This document shows positions 17,490 to 25,400 of a stretch of 64,000 nt of DNA, piece by piece. The stretch is from positions 124,001-188,000 of the forward strand of contig NZ_FMBW01000026.1 in NCBI RefSeq assembly GCF_900091725.1, given 5' to 3'. A program made the position numbers and the translations under genes. Source of the stretch: Streptomyces sp. DvalAA-43 (lineage in GTDB: Bacteria > Actinomycetota > Actinomycetes > Streptomycetales > Streptomycetaceae). The notes below the pieces were generated by a model. The model did not search any database. It had not been told where the DNA came from and saw only the letters and a program-made list of their open reading frames with translations. Every line of letters begins with the position of its first letter. The first letter of the stretch is position 1.

Positions 17490-18941
17490 TCAGCGGGCCA
17501 GTGCCGCCTTCATCATCTTCTGGGCGACCGGCGCCGCCAGGCCGTTGCCGCTGACCTCCGAGCGCGCCGCGCCCGAGTCCTCGACGACCACGGCGACCGC
17601 GACCTCCTTGCCACTGGCCCGGTCCTTCGCGTACGAGGTGAACCAGGCGTACGGGGTCCTGCTGTTGCCCACGCCGTTCTGCGCGGTACCCGTCTTTCCG
17701 CCCACCTCGGCCCCGGCGATCCGGGCGTTGGTGCCGGTGCCCTGTTCGACGACGGTCACCATGGCGCTGCGCAGCTCCTCGGCGGTGGACGGCGAGACCA
17801 CCCGCCGGGTGTCCCCGTCCGCGAACTCCTGGAGCGCGCCGCCCTTGGCGTCGGTCACCTCGGACACCATGTGCGGCGCGGCGAGTTCGCCGCCGTTGGC
17901 GAGGGCGGCCGAGACCATGGCCATCTGCAACGGCGTCGCGGTGACCTCGAACTGGCCGATGCCGGTGAGCGCCGTCTGCGGCCGGTCCATGCCGGACGGG
18001 TAGACGCTCTTGGACGCCCGTACCGGCACATCGAGCTTGTCGGCGTTGAAGCCGAACTTCTCCGCCATCGCCCTGACCTTGTCCTGGCCGAGGTCGACGG
18101 CGGCCTTCGCGAAGACGTTGTTGCAGGAGTACTGGAGCGCGGTGCGCAGCGTGGCGTTCTCGCAGGGCGCCGAGGCGCTCTCGTTGCGCAGCACGGTGCT
18201 GGTGCCGGGCAGCGTGTACGGATTGGGGCTGTCCGTGTGCTCGTCGACCGAGCCGTACAGCCCGTTCTCCAGCGCCGCGGACGCCACCACCAGCTTGAAC
18301 GTCGAACCGGGCGCCAGCGGCTGCCGCAGCGCGCGGTTGACCATCGGCTTGTCCTCGTGGTCGAGGAGCTTCTGCCAGGCCTCGCCGTCCGTCGTCCCGC
18401 TGATCGAGGACGGGTCGTACGAGGGGGTGGAGACCATGCCCAGGATCCGGCCGGTCTTCGGGTCGATCGCGACCGCCGCGCCCTTGTCGTCGCCGAGCGC
18501 CTCGTACGCGGCCTTCTGCACGTCCGGGTCGATCGTCGTCAGGACGTTCCCCGGGGCGCCCTGCTCGCGGGTCACCGCGCCCAACGGGTTCCTCAGCCGG
18601 TCGTCGGTGCCGTCCAGCACATGGCTGTAGATCCCTTCGAGCTGTGTGGCGCCGTACGCCTGCGAGCTGTAGCCGGTGACGGCCGCGTAGAGCTCGCCCT
18701 GTGTGTAGGTGCGTCTGTACGCGAGATCGCTGCCCACCGTCCTCTTCGATCCGGTGACCGGGGATCCGGCCACGATGATGTCGCCGAGCGGCTGCGCGTA
18801 CTGCGCGATGGTGTTCCGCCGGTTGTGGTCGTCGTCTGCGAGCGCCCGTGCCTGGTACGCCTGCACCCAGGTCGCCCGCCCCAGCAGGGCGAGGACCAGC
18901 AGCAGGCAGAAGACCGAGGCGCGCCTGATCGTTCTGTTCAT
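17490..18941 (-). CDS. Class B penicillin-binding protein (transpeptidase)
   Basis: The 483-residue protein has one N-terminal membrane anchor (ASVFCLLLVLALLGRATWV), a dimerisation domain and a transpeptidase domain. All three active-site motifs are seen: SxxK in APGSTFKLV (near residue 225), SxN in YSCNN (about 285) and KTG in GGKTGTAQ (about 420). It crosslinks peptidoglycan outside the membrane. The size and N-terminus resemble PbpA/FtsI-like class B PBPs that Streptomyces have in several copies, often beside a RodA/FtsW gene. No such partner is here. The ATG at 18941 begins the anchor sequence. Confidence 0.92.
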   Translation of the reverse strand: MNRTIRRASVFCLLLVLALLGRATWVQAYQARALADDDHNRRNTIAQYAQPLGDIIVAGSPVTGSKRTVGSDLAYRRTYTQGELYAAVTGYSSQAYGATQLEGIYSHVLDGTDDRLRNPLGAVTREQGAPGNVLTTIDPDVQKAAYEALGDDKGAAVAIDPKTGRILGMVSTPSYDPSSISGTTDGEAWQKLLDHEDKPMVNRALRQPLAPGSTFKLVVASAALENGLYGSVDEHTDSPNPYTLPGTSTVLRNESASAPCENATLRTALQYSCNNVFAKAAVDLGQDKVRAMAEKFGFNADKLDVPVRASKSVYPSGMDRPQTALTGIGQFEVTATPLQMAMVSAALANGGELAAPHMVSEVTDAKGGALQEFADGDTRRVVSPSTAEELRSAMVTVVEQGTGTNARIAGAEVGGKTGTAQNGVGNSRTPYAWFTSYAKDRASGKEVAVAVVVEDSGAARSEVSGNGLAAPVAQKMMKAALAR

Positions 18942-19077
18942 CCCGCCCGAGGGACGAACGGGGCGCCGCGTGCCGTTCCCGAATGCGCCGGTTCTCACCG
19001 GTTTCTCATGCCGGACCGGAGCGCTCGGGGGCGACGGCCGCCGTGGTGCGGTGGCGGGGCGGCGGCCGGGTGGCCGG

Positions 19078-19563
19078 TCAGCCCGGCAGGGTGAACAGCA
19101 GCTCGTCGGTCTCCTCGCCGCGGGCGTGCGCGTACCCGTGGTCCGTCCCGGTGACGACGAATCCGCACTTCTCCAGCACCCGGCGCGAGCCGGTGTTGTC
19201 GGCCGCGGCCCGTGCGTGCAGCGGGCGTTCCGGTACGGCGTCGAGCAGCGCCGACAGCGCGGCCGTGGCGAGCCCGCGGCCCCACCGCGCCCGGTCGATC
19301 CAGTAGGTGACCTGGCGGTCGCCCGGGGGCCCGTACACCCCGGCGTTGCCGACCACCGCACCGTCCGCGACCACCGTGCGCATCATGACGGAGTCATTGG
19401 CCAGGATGTACCGCCAGTGGGCGTCGAACGCCCGCCGGTCGGTGGGGTCCTCGCTGGTGAAGGCGGCCGTCCTGACCGCTTCCGGGTCGGACATGAAGGC
19501 GAAGAACAGGGGCAGATCGCCGTCCTGGACCTCGCGCAGGGTGATCCCCCTGGTCGTCCCCAT
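19078..19563 (-). CDS. GNAT family N-acetyltransferase (RimJ/RimL type)
   Basis: The 161-residue product has the ITLREVQDGDLPLFFAFMSDP start and a WIDRARWGRGLATAAL acetyl-CoA loop, then ADNTGSRRVLEKCGFVV, all typical of RimJ/L-like GNATs that modify protein N-termini or small molecules. ATG 19561-19563. It lies 3 bp after the IclR stop on the same strand, so the two are probably cotranscribed. Substrate unknown. Confidence 0.85.
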   Translation of the reverse strand: MGTTRGITLREVQDGDLPLFFAFMSDPEAVRTAAFTSEDPTDRRAFDAHWRYILANDSVMMRTVVADGAVVGNAGVYGPPGDRQVTYWIDRARWGRGLATAALSALLDAVPERPLHARAAADNTGSRRVLEKCGFVVTGTDHGYAHARGEETDELLFTLPG

Positions 19564-19566
19564 GGT

Positions 19567-20337
19567 TCAGAGCCTCCGGGTGGCGAGCGTCAGCCGGTCC
19601 CGGGCGTCGAACAGCGCGTCCTTCACCATCTGCTCGTGCGCGGGCGTGAGCCGGGCGACCGGCACCGAGCAGCTGATGGCGTCGCGGGCGGGGGTGCGGT
19701 ACGGGACGGCGACGCCGAAGCAGCGCAGCCCGAGGGTGTTCTCCTCGCGGTCCACCGCGTACCCCTGCTCGCGGATGAGGTGCAGCTCCTCGATGAGCTT
19801 CTCGCGGTCGGTGATGGTGTGCTCGGTCAGCGCGGGCAGCGTCTCGGGGAGCAGCTTGCGGACCTGCTCGTCGCTGTGGGTGGCCAGCAGCGCCTTGCCG
19901 AGCGAGGTGGAGTGGGCGGGCAGCCGGCGGCCGACGCGGGTGAAGGGCCGCAGATAGTGCTGCGACTGCCGGGTGGCGAGGTACACCACGTTCGTCCCGT
20001 CGAGACGGGCCAGGTGGATGGTCTCCGTCGTGTCGTCGGAGAGCCGGTCCAGGGTCGGCCGGGAGGCCGCGACGACCTCGTCGCCGTCGATGTACGAGGT
20101 GCCGACCAGCAGGGCCCGTACGCCGATCCCGTACCGCGTGCCCGTCGCGTCGGTCTCCACCCAGCCCAGCTCCACCAAGGTGCGCAGCAGCATGTAGAGG
20201 CTGGACTTGGGGTAGCCGACGGCCTCCTGCACCGAGGCGAGCGAGTGCATGCCGGGCCGCCCCGCGAAGTATTCGAGCAGCTCCACCGTCCGTACGGCGG
20301 ACTTGACCTGTGCCCCACCGGATTCGGCAACCGACAT
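19567..20337 (-). CDS. IclR family transcriptional regulator
   Basis: The 256-residue protein has an N-terminal winged helix (VKSAVRTVELLEYFAGRPG, VGYPKSSLYMLLRTLVELGW) and a C-terminal IclR effector domain (PAHSTSLGKALLA, GYAVDREENTLGLRCFGVAV). IclR proteins often sense sugar acids or aromatic acids. It is divergent from the 2-oxoglutarate semialdehyde dehydrogenase, which is probably its target, and may also act at the kdgD promoters. ATG 20335-20337. The adjacent GNAT gene follows in the same transcript. Confidence 0.9.
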   Translation of the reverse strand: MSVAESGGAQVKSAVRTVELLEYFAGRPGMHSLASVQEAVGYPKSSLYMLLRTLVELGWVETDATGTRYGIGVRALLVGTSYIDGDEVVAASRPTLDRLSDDTTETIHLARLDGTNVVYLATRQSQHYLRPFTRVGRRLPAHSTSLGKALLATHSDEQVRKLLPETLPALTEHTITDREKLIEELHLIREQGYAVDREENTLGLRCFGVAVPYRTPARDAISCSVPVARLTPAHEQMVKDALFDARDRLTLATRRL

Positions 20338-20429
20338 CGCCCTACGCCCCTTCCAACCCACGTGCGAAACCCTGAGAATTCTTGATCCGGCGACTCCTTG
20401 CCAACACCGAACGCCCGGAAATAGAGTCG

Positions 20430-20471
20430 CTTCATATTCACGATCAGGAACTCTGTTCAGAATACCGAACA
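20430..20471. promoter_or_regulatory. Operator-like sites upstream of the semialdehyde dehydrogenase
   Basis: Two elements lie in the IclR/dehydrogenase divergent gap. CTTCATATTCACGATC (20430-20445) matches the reverse complement of the kdgD operator-like site at 12 of 16 positions. TGTTC-N8-GAACA (20454-20471) is a perfect 5-bp inverted repeat of the size used by IclR regulators. Either could bind the adjacent IclR protein. Confidence 0.4.
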
Positions 20472-20507
20472 ACTTCTGATGCGTGGCAGTGAGCGGAAGG
20501 AATCACG

Positions 20508-22028
20508 GTGGCAGCAGCACCAGTCTGGAGCGTCGACCCCCGCACCGGGAACCCGCGTGAGCAGGTTGCGGTGGAGGCTACAGCGGAGGAGGTCGACCGT
20601 GCGGTCCGGGCCGCCCACGCGGTACGGGAATCGCTCGCCGACCGCACCGTGCGCGCCGCCTTCCTGCGCACCGCGGCCGATCTGCTCACCGGCGCCGGGG
20701 AGCACGTCATCGAGGCCGCCGACGCGGAGACCGCGCTCGGACCGGTCCGGCTGACCGGCGAACTCGCCCGCACCGCAGCCCAGTTGCGGTCCTTCGCGGA
20801 GGTCGTCGACGAGGGCGCCTTCCTCGACATCCACATCGACCACGCGGACGCCACCCGCACCCCGCCCTGGCCCGACCTGCGCCGCTACAAGCTCCCGCTC
20901 GGCGTCGTCGCCGTCTACGCGGCCAGCAACTTCCCGCTCGCCTTCTCCGTCCCCGGCGGCGACACCGCGAGCGCGCTGGCGGCCGGCTGCCCCGTCGTCG
21001 TCAAGGCGCACCCCGACCACCCCGCCACCTCCGAGCTGTGCGCCTCCGTGCTGCGCAGGGCGGCGGCGGAGGTCGGCCTGCCCGAGGACGTGCTGGTCCT
21101 GGTGCACGGCTTCGACGCCGGCATCGAGCTGATCCGGCACCCGCTCGTCGCCGCCGCCGGGTTCACCGGCTCGGTACGCGGCGGACGCGCCCTGTTCGAC
21201 GCGGCGGCGGCCCGGCCCCGCCCCATCCCCTTCCACGGCGAGCTGGGCTCCCTCAACCCCGTCGTCGTCACCGAGGCGGCCGCCGCCGAGCGCGCCGAGG
21301 AGATCGGCGCCGGGCTGGCGGGCTCGATGACCATGGGCGCGGGCCAGTTCTGCACCAAGCCCGGCTTCGTCCTGGCCCCGGCGGGCGAGACCGGCGACCG
21401 GCTGCTGAAGTCCCTCACCGACGCGGTCAGCGACACCGAGGCCGCGGTCCTGCTCGACCACCGGATGCGCGACGCCTTCGTCGCGGGCGTCCGGACCCGG
21501 GCCGAACTCCCCGACGTGGAGGCCCCGGTCACCCCCGGCGCGGGCGGCGACCACACCGTCGCGGCCGGCTTCCTCACCGTCCCGGCCCACCTCCTCGCCG
21601 CCGACGGCCCGCACGACGCACTCCTGGAGGAGTGCTTCGGCCCCGTCGCCGTCGTCGCCCGCTACACCTCCCACGACGAGATCACCGCCGTGCTCTCCCG
21701 CCTCCCCGGCAATCTCACCGCCACCCTCCAGACCACCACGGACGGCGCCGACGCGGACGCCCCCGGGCTCCTCGCGGCCCTCACCCCGCTGGCCGGCCGG
21801 GTCCTCGTCAACGGCTGGCCGACCGGCGTCGCCGTCGCCCCCGCCCAGCACCACGGCGGCCCCTACCCGGCCACCACCTCCACCTCCACCTCGGTCGGCG
21901 CCACCGCGATCGAACGCTGGCTGCGCCCGGTCACCTACCAGACGACCCCCGAGGCCCTGCTCCCGCCGGAACTCCGCGAGGACAACCCCCTCGGCCTTCC
22001 CCGCCGGGTGGACGGACGCCCGGCATGA
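20508..22028 (+). CDS. Aldehyde dehydrogenase, probable 2,5-dioxopentanoate (2-oxoglutarate semialdehyde) dehydrogenase
   Basis: The 506-residue product is of the aldehyde dehydrogenase superfamily. It has the NAD(P) site region (VVKAHPDHPATSEL, GFTGSVRGGRALFD), the general-base Glu in FHGELGSLNPVV and the catalytic Cys in MGAGQFCTKPG. The short GxFCTKPG form and the ARPRPIPFHGELGS context match the semialdehyde dehydrogenases of sugar-acid pathways. It would oxidise the KdgD product to 2-oxoglutarate. GTG 20508 follows GGAAGGA. The TGA overlaps the ATG of the DUF1349 gene. Confidence 0.85.
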   Translation: MAAAPVWSVDPRTGNPREQVAVEATAEEVDRAVRAAHAVRESLADRTVRAAFLRTAADLLTGAGEHVIEAADAETALGPVRLTGELARTAAQLRSFAEVVDEGAFLDIHIDHADATRTPPWPDLRRYKLPLGVVAVYAASNFPLAFSVPGGDTASALAAGCPVVVKAHPDHPATSELCASVLRRAAAEVGLPEDVLVLVHGFDAGIELIRHPLVAAAGFTGSVRGGRALFDAAAARPRPIPFHGELGSLNPVVVTEAAAAERAEEIGAGLAGSMTMGAGQFCTKPGFVLAPAGETGDRLLKSLTDAVSDTEAAVLLDHRMRDAFVAGVRTRAELPDVEAPVTPGAGGDHTVAAGFLTVPAHLLAADGPHDALLEECFGPVAVVARYTSHDEITAVLSRLPGNLTATLQTTTDGADADAPGLLAALTPLAGRVLVNGWPTGVAVAPAQHHGGPYPATTSTSTSVGATAIERWLRPVTYQTTPEALLPPELREDNPLGLPRRVDGRPA

Positions 22029-22636
22029 CCCCTCGACTCCCCGAACTCCCCTTCGAGCTCAGCCCGTTCGGCCCCGACGCCGACTGGGCGTACGAGGGCG
22101 GTGTGCTGACCGGCCGGGCGGGCGCCCGTCAGGACCGGTTCGTACCGCCCGGCGGCGCGTCCCTCGACTCCACGAGCGACGCCCCCCGTCTGCTCGGCCC
22201 CGCGCCCCGGGGCGACTTCCAGCTGCTCGCCCGGGTGAAGGTCGGCTTCGCGGCGGCCTTCGACGCCGGGGTGCTCTACCTCCACGTCGGAGAACGGGAG
22301 TGGGCCAAGATCTGCCTGGAACTCTCCCCGGACCGCCCCACCGTCTGCACGGTCGTCACCCGCGGCCACTCCGACGACGTCAACTCCTTCGTCGTGGACG
22401 GCGACAGCTGCTGGCTGCGCCTCAGCCGCACCGGCAACGCGTTCGCCTTCCACGCCTCGGCCGACGGCGAGCGGTGGACCTTCGTCCGCGTCTTCGCCCT
22501 CGGCGACCCGGAGCACGCGGCCGACGCGTCGATCGGCTTCCTGGTCCAGTCACCGACGGGCGAGGGCTGCGAGGCGTCGTTCGACCGGATCGCGTTCCGC
22601 GCGACGGGGGTGGGGGACCTGCGGGACGGCAGCTGA
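22025..22636 (+). CDS. DUF1349 domain protein
   Basis: The 203-residue protein is a DUF1349 member with a concanavalin-like beta sandwich: DWAYEGGVLTGRAGARQD, DFQLLARVKVGFAAAFDAGV, EREWAKICLELSPD and a C-terminal IGFLVQSPTGEGCEASFDRI. Its ATG overlaps the stop of the aldehyde dehydrogenase (ATGA), so translation is coupled. DUF1349 proteins sit near carbohydrate genes and may bind glycans or act on sugars, but no activity is established. No signal peptide is seen. Confidence 0.82.
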   Translation: MTPRLPELPFELSPFGPDADWAYEGGVLTGRAGARQDRFVPPGGASLDSTSDAPRLLGPAPRGDFQLLARVKVGFAAAFDAGVLYLHVGEREWAKICLELSPDRPTVCTVVTRGHSDDVNSFVVDGDSCWLRLSRTGNAFAFHASADGERWTFVRVFALGDPEHAADASIGFLVQSPTGEGCEASFDRIAFRATGVGDLRDGS

Positions 22637-22749
22637 AACCTCTCGCACCTCCGTCGTGCCATCGAACTGTGTGACCCGTGGCGTGGAGTGCGCCGGTGCG
22701 CCCGACGACTCGATCCCCGGCTCCTTCCTGGCCGCACTGATCCTCGCCC

Positions 22750-22925
22750 GGGGCCCGGGAGGGCGGCGCGGACCCGGCGGCCGGGCCCACGGGTGCATGC
22801 GGTTGATAACGCTTCGGCGGGCATGATTTTCTGCTCTGGCCCGCGGCAGGGGCTCTGCCGTGTCGTGCGACCGGGGGAGGGGCGAGCGATGCCCAAGATG
22901 TCAGGGTTCGGCCAGCGGGCGGTGG
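22750..22925 (+). repeat. 176-bp repeat, copy A (inverted relative to 28955-29131)
   Basis: This stretch matches the minus strand of 28955-29131 over its full length, at roughly 80 percent by eye. The best part runs from TGCGGTTGAT through GGGCATGATTTTCTGCTC to GCCCAAGATGTCA. It holds a conserved promoter-like part (TTGATA at 22803, CATGATTTT at 22822), a GGGGGAGGGG ribosome site and the first codons of a gene whose full version is the membrane protein at 27448-28992. Homology stops near 22925. The rest of 22637-22749 has no feature I can name. Confidence 0.85.
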
Positions 22926-22933
22926 CGCGGTGA
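22889..22933 (+). CDS. 14-codon remnant ORF overlapping the start of the next gene
   Basis: ATG at 22889 follows GGGGGAGGGGCGAGCG and opens MPKMSGFGQRAVAR, then TGA at 22931-22933. It is the counterpart of the first residues of the membrane protein at 28992 (VPKMSRFDQRAVAL). The TGA overlaps the GTG (22930) of the following gene. It is probably a leftover 5' end that now works as a leader, or is simply silent. Whether it is translated is unknown. Confidence 0.5.
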   Translation: MPKMSGFGQRAVAR

Positions 22934-23445
22934 CCGCCCGGAGCGGGGAGACGTTCGGGACCGGCCGTGCGGTCTGCGACATCGAGGCGCTGCTCGCCGG
23001 ACCCGTACCGGCCGAGGGGCCGACGGTGGACGAGGGCGAGCCGGACACCGGGGAGTGGAGCGCGACCGCGGGCGAGGGTTTCCGGATCGTGCCGCTCTGG
23101 GAGAGCGACGACCTCGTGGGCGCGTACGCACGCGAGTGGGAGGAGGCCGAGGAGGCCGCCTCGGCTCATCTCGCCGATCTCGTGGGTGAGCTGGACCACC
23201 GATGGGGCGCCCACCGGATGGTGTGCATGCGGGTGCCGATCTTCCGCGACCAGGCGGACGAGCCCCTGCCGCCGCTGTACCGGGCGCTGTGCGACACCGA
23301 CTGCCTCGGCGACCTGGCGGTGTGGGGGCCGGTGGAGGGCAGGTGGGTCGCCGTCTCCCTGAACCAGTGCGACGGCGACGCGCCGATGATGCTGGTGGCC
23401 GTGGTCGCCGACCGGCCGATCGTCGAGCTCGACGACGGGGAGTGA
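22930..23445 (+). CDS. Hypothetical protein
   Basis: The 171-residue acidic protein starts at GTG 22930, overlapping the stop of the 14-codon remnant (GTGA). No known family is recognised. The second half (WGAHRMVCMRVPIFRDQ, DTDCLGDLAVWGPVEGRWVAV, APMMLVAVVADRPIVEL) looks like a compact alpha/beta domain with regular strands. It has no signal peptide or membrane segment. The codon bias is normal for the genome, supporting a real gene. It is followed by a hairpin at 23475-23520. Confidence 0.65.
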   Translation: MTARSGETFGTGRAVCDIEALLAGPVPAEGPTVDEGEPDTGEWSATAGEGFRIVPLWESDDLVGAYAREWEEAEEAASAHLADLVGELDHRWGAHRMVCMRVPIFRDQADEPLPPLYRALCDTDCLGDLAVWGPVEGRWVAVSLNQCDGDAPMMLVAVVADRPIVELDDGE

Positions 23446-23474
23446 CAACGGGGAACGCGGGACCACAGGTTACC

Positions 23475-23520
23475 GCGGGGCTCTGAACGGCGACTGTGCC
23501 GGGACAGCAGGGAGCCCCGC
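23475..23520 (+). terminator. Putative terminator hairpin
   Basis: GCGGGGCTC (23475-23483) pairs with GAGCCCCGC (23512-23520) across a 28-nt interior that can itself fold. It lies 30 bp after the hypothetical gene stop. The rest of the 210-bp gap to 23655 shows no gene. Confidence 0.4.
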
Positions 23521-23655
23521 CCATGTCCCACAGGGGAGTCACAGACGGGGCAGCCGACACGTTGAGCTGCATCGCTCGCCCTGGCTCAACGGGCCGGAAT
23601 CCAACCCGGTAGCCTGGGCGGCTTGACTCTGTCCGTCGCGAGCTGCCCTGTCCTT

Positions 23656-24732
23656 CTAGGCCTGGGTGTTCTCCAGCGCCGGGTAGTCGACGTACCCCTT
23701 CGCGTCCCCGCCGAAGAAGGTCGACGCGTCCGGGGTGTTGAACGGGCCGCCGGCCTTCAGCCGGGCCGGCAGGTCCGGGTTGGCGATGAACAGCGCACCG
23801 TACGAGACGAGGTCGGCGATCCCGTCGTCGACGATCGTGTGGTCGTCCGGTCCGGTCGGCCCGTCCGTCAGGGCGTTGAGGATGAACGTGCCGGAGAACT
23901 GCTTGCGCAGCGCGAGGGTCAGTTCGCGGATCTCCACCGCCTCCATCACGTGCAGATAGGCGAGGCCGAGCGGCTCGATCTCCCGCACCAGCGCGGTGTA
24001 GACGGCCTCCGGGGCGGGCTCGTCGATGTCGTTGTACGGGTTCTTGGGCGAGATCCGCAGCCCGGTGCGCGCCGCGCCGATCTCGGCGGCGACGGCCTTG
24101 ACCACCTCGACGGCGAACCGGATGCGGGCCTCGTCCGAGCCGCCCCACTCGTCCTCGCGCAGATTGGTGTTGGGGGCGAGGAACTGGTGGATGAGGTAGC
24201 CGTTGGCGCCGTGCAGCTCGACCCCGTCGAAACCGGCGTCGACCGCGTTGCGGGCGGCCGTCGCGAAGTCGGCTATGGTCTGCCGGACCTCGTCGCCGGT
24301 CAGTTCGCGCGGGGTGGTGAAGTCCTCCAGGCCCGTGCCGGTGAAGAGCCGGCCGGCGGGCCGGACCGGGGAAGCGCTGACCGGGGTCAGTCCGTCCGGC
24401 AGCAGGTCCGGGTGGCCGATCCGGCCCGCGTGCATGAGCTGGGCGAAGATCCGGCCGCCCGCCGCGTGCACCGCGTCGGTGACCCGGCGCCAGGACGCGA
24501 CCTGCTCCGCGCTGTGCAGCCCCGGGGTGGCGGGGTAGCCCTGGCCCACGACGGACGGCTGGACGCCCTCCGTGATGATGAGGCCCGCCGAGGCGCGCTG
24601 GGCGTAGTACTCGGCGACGAGATCCGTGGCGGTGCCGCCCTCACCGGCCCGGCTGCGGGTCATCGGGGCCATGGCGATGCGGTTGGCGAGCTGGGTGCCG
24701 ACAAGGTCGATCGGGTCGAACGCGGTGGTCAT
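23656..24732 (-). CDS. Old yellow enzyme family alkene reductase (NemA-like)
   Basis: The 358-residue FMN-dependent TIM barrel has the OYE signatures NRIAMAPMTRSRA, FAQLMHAGRIGHPD, DAGFDGVELHGANGYLIHQFL and the C-terminal YGALFIANPDLPARL. It reduces activated C=C bonds, N-ethylmaleimide or nitro compounds with NADPH. It is divergent from a MarR regulator, the usual arrangement for electrophile-responsive OYEs. ATG 24730-24732 follows GGGGAG. Two matching operators lie in the shared promoter. Confidence 0.92.
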   Translation of the reverse strand: MTTAFDPIDLVGTQLANRIAMAPMTRSRAGEGGTATDLVAEYYAQRASAGLIITEGVQPSVVGQGYPATPGLHSAEQVASWRRVTDAVHAAGGRIFAQLMHAGRIGHPDLLPDGLTPVSASPVRPAGRLFTGTGLEDFTTPRELTGDEVRQTIADFATAARNAVDAGFDGVELHGANGYLIHQFLAPNTNLREDEWGGSDEARIRFAVEVVKAVAAEIGAARTGLRISPKNPYNDIDEPAPEAVYTALVREIEPLGLAYLHVMEAVEIRELTLALRKQFSGTFILNALTDGPTGPDDHTIVDDGIADLVSYGALFIANPDLPARLKAGGPFNTPDASTFFGGDAKGYVDYPALENTQA

Positions 24733-24755
24733 GGGGGCTCCCCGGAGAATTTATA

Positions 24756-24766
24756 TGGTCGGCCAA
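24756..24766. promoter_or_regulatory. MarR operator site 1 (TGGTCGGCCAA)
   Basis: TGGTCGGCCAA is close to self-palindromic and is the exact reverse complement of the site at 24799-24809. It lies 24 bp before the OYE start codon, between a TATAAAT and a GATAAT on the minus strand, so binding should block OYE transcription. Confidence 0.6.
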
Positions 24767-24798
24767 TTATCTCTGCTCGCGCCACTGTAGCCCATTAC

Positions 24799-24809
24799 TT
24801 GGCCGACCA
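24799..24809. promoter_or_regulatory. MarR operator site 2 (TTGGCCGACCA)
   Basis: This is the inverted copy of site 1, 43 bp away centre to centre (about four helical turns). It lies 70 bp before the marR start, probably over its promoter, which fits autorepression. Confidence 0.6.
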
Positions 24810-24879
24810 ATGTAAAGTTCGCAGAAAGCCGCCGGACCCGGCATCGGAGCCGGCCGGAGCGCCGCCCCGAGGAGTCCCC

Positions 24880-25383
24880 ATGCAGGCCGAGCCCACCGGA
24901 TCCGCCGACCCCGCCTGTACCTACCTGCCGAGCGCGGCCCTCGGCGGCCCGGTCAGTCACGCCCTCGCCCGGGTCGCCCGGCTGCACCGGATCGCCGCGG
25001 GCAGGCTGCTCAGGGGGCTCGGGCTCTACCCGGGTCAGGAGTTCGTGATGATGTGCCTGTGGGATGCCGGTCCGGTGCGCCAGGCCGAGCTGATCAAGGC
25101 CGTCGACCTCGACCCCTCCACCGTCACCAAGATGCTCCAGCGCCTCGAACAGGCCGGGCACGTACGCCGCCGCCCCGACCCGGACGACCGCCGGGCCGTC
25201 CTGGTCGAGGCCACCGACGACAGCTGTGCGCTGCACTCCGACGTCCGGCGGGCCTGGACGGACCTGGAGGACCACACCCTCGCCGGTCTCGACCCCGCCG
25301 AACGCGAGGAGCTGGCCCGGCTGCTCGCCAAGGTCGAGGCGAACCTCTGCCGAGAGGCCGGGGACTGCCCCGGCCCCCGCTGA
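24880..25383 (+). CDS. MarR family transcriptional regulator
   Basis: The 167-residue protein has a MarR winged helix: LYPGQEFVMMCLWDAGPVRQ, LIKAVDLDPSTVTKMLQRLE as recognition helix, and the wing RRRPDPDDRRAVLVEATD. A Cys pair near the C-terminus and Cys82-type residues could sense electrophiles, which is inference. GAGGAG precedes the ATG at 24880. Divergence from the OYE gene and two shared operators point to it as the local repressor. Confidence 0.9.
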   Translation: MQAEPTGSADPACTYLPSAALGGPVSHALARVARLHRIAAGRLLRGLGLYPGQEFVMMCLWDAGPVRQAELIKAVDLDPSTVTKMLQRLEQAGHVRRRPDPDDRRAVLVEATDDSCALHSDVRRAWTDLEDHTLAGLDPAEREELARLLAKVEANLCREAGDCPGPR

Positions 25384-25400
25384 TTCCCCGGCGGCCTGGC

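Noticed and set aside
23590..23640. A stretch resembling a tRNA T-arm (GGAATCCAACCCGG)
   Set aside because: The arms do not pair properly and no acceptor, D or anticodon arm is found, so no tRNA or attachment site is claimed.
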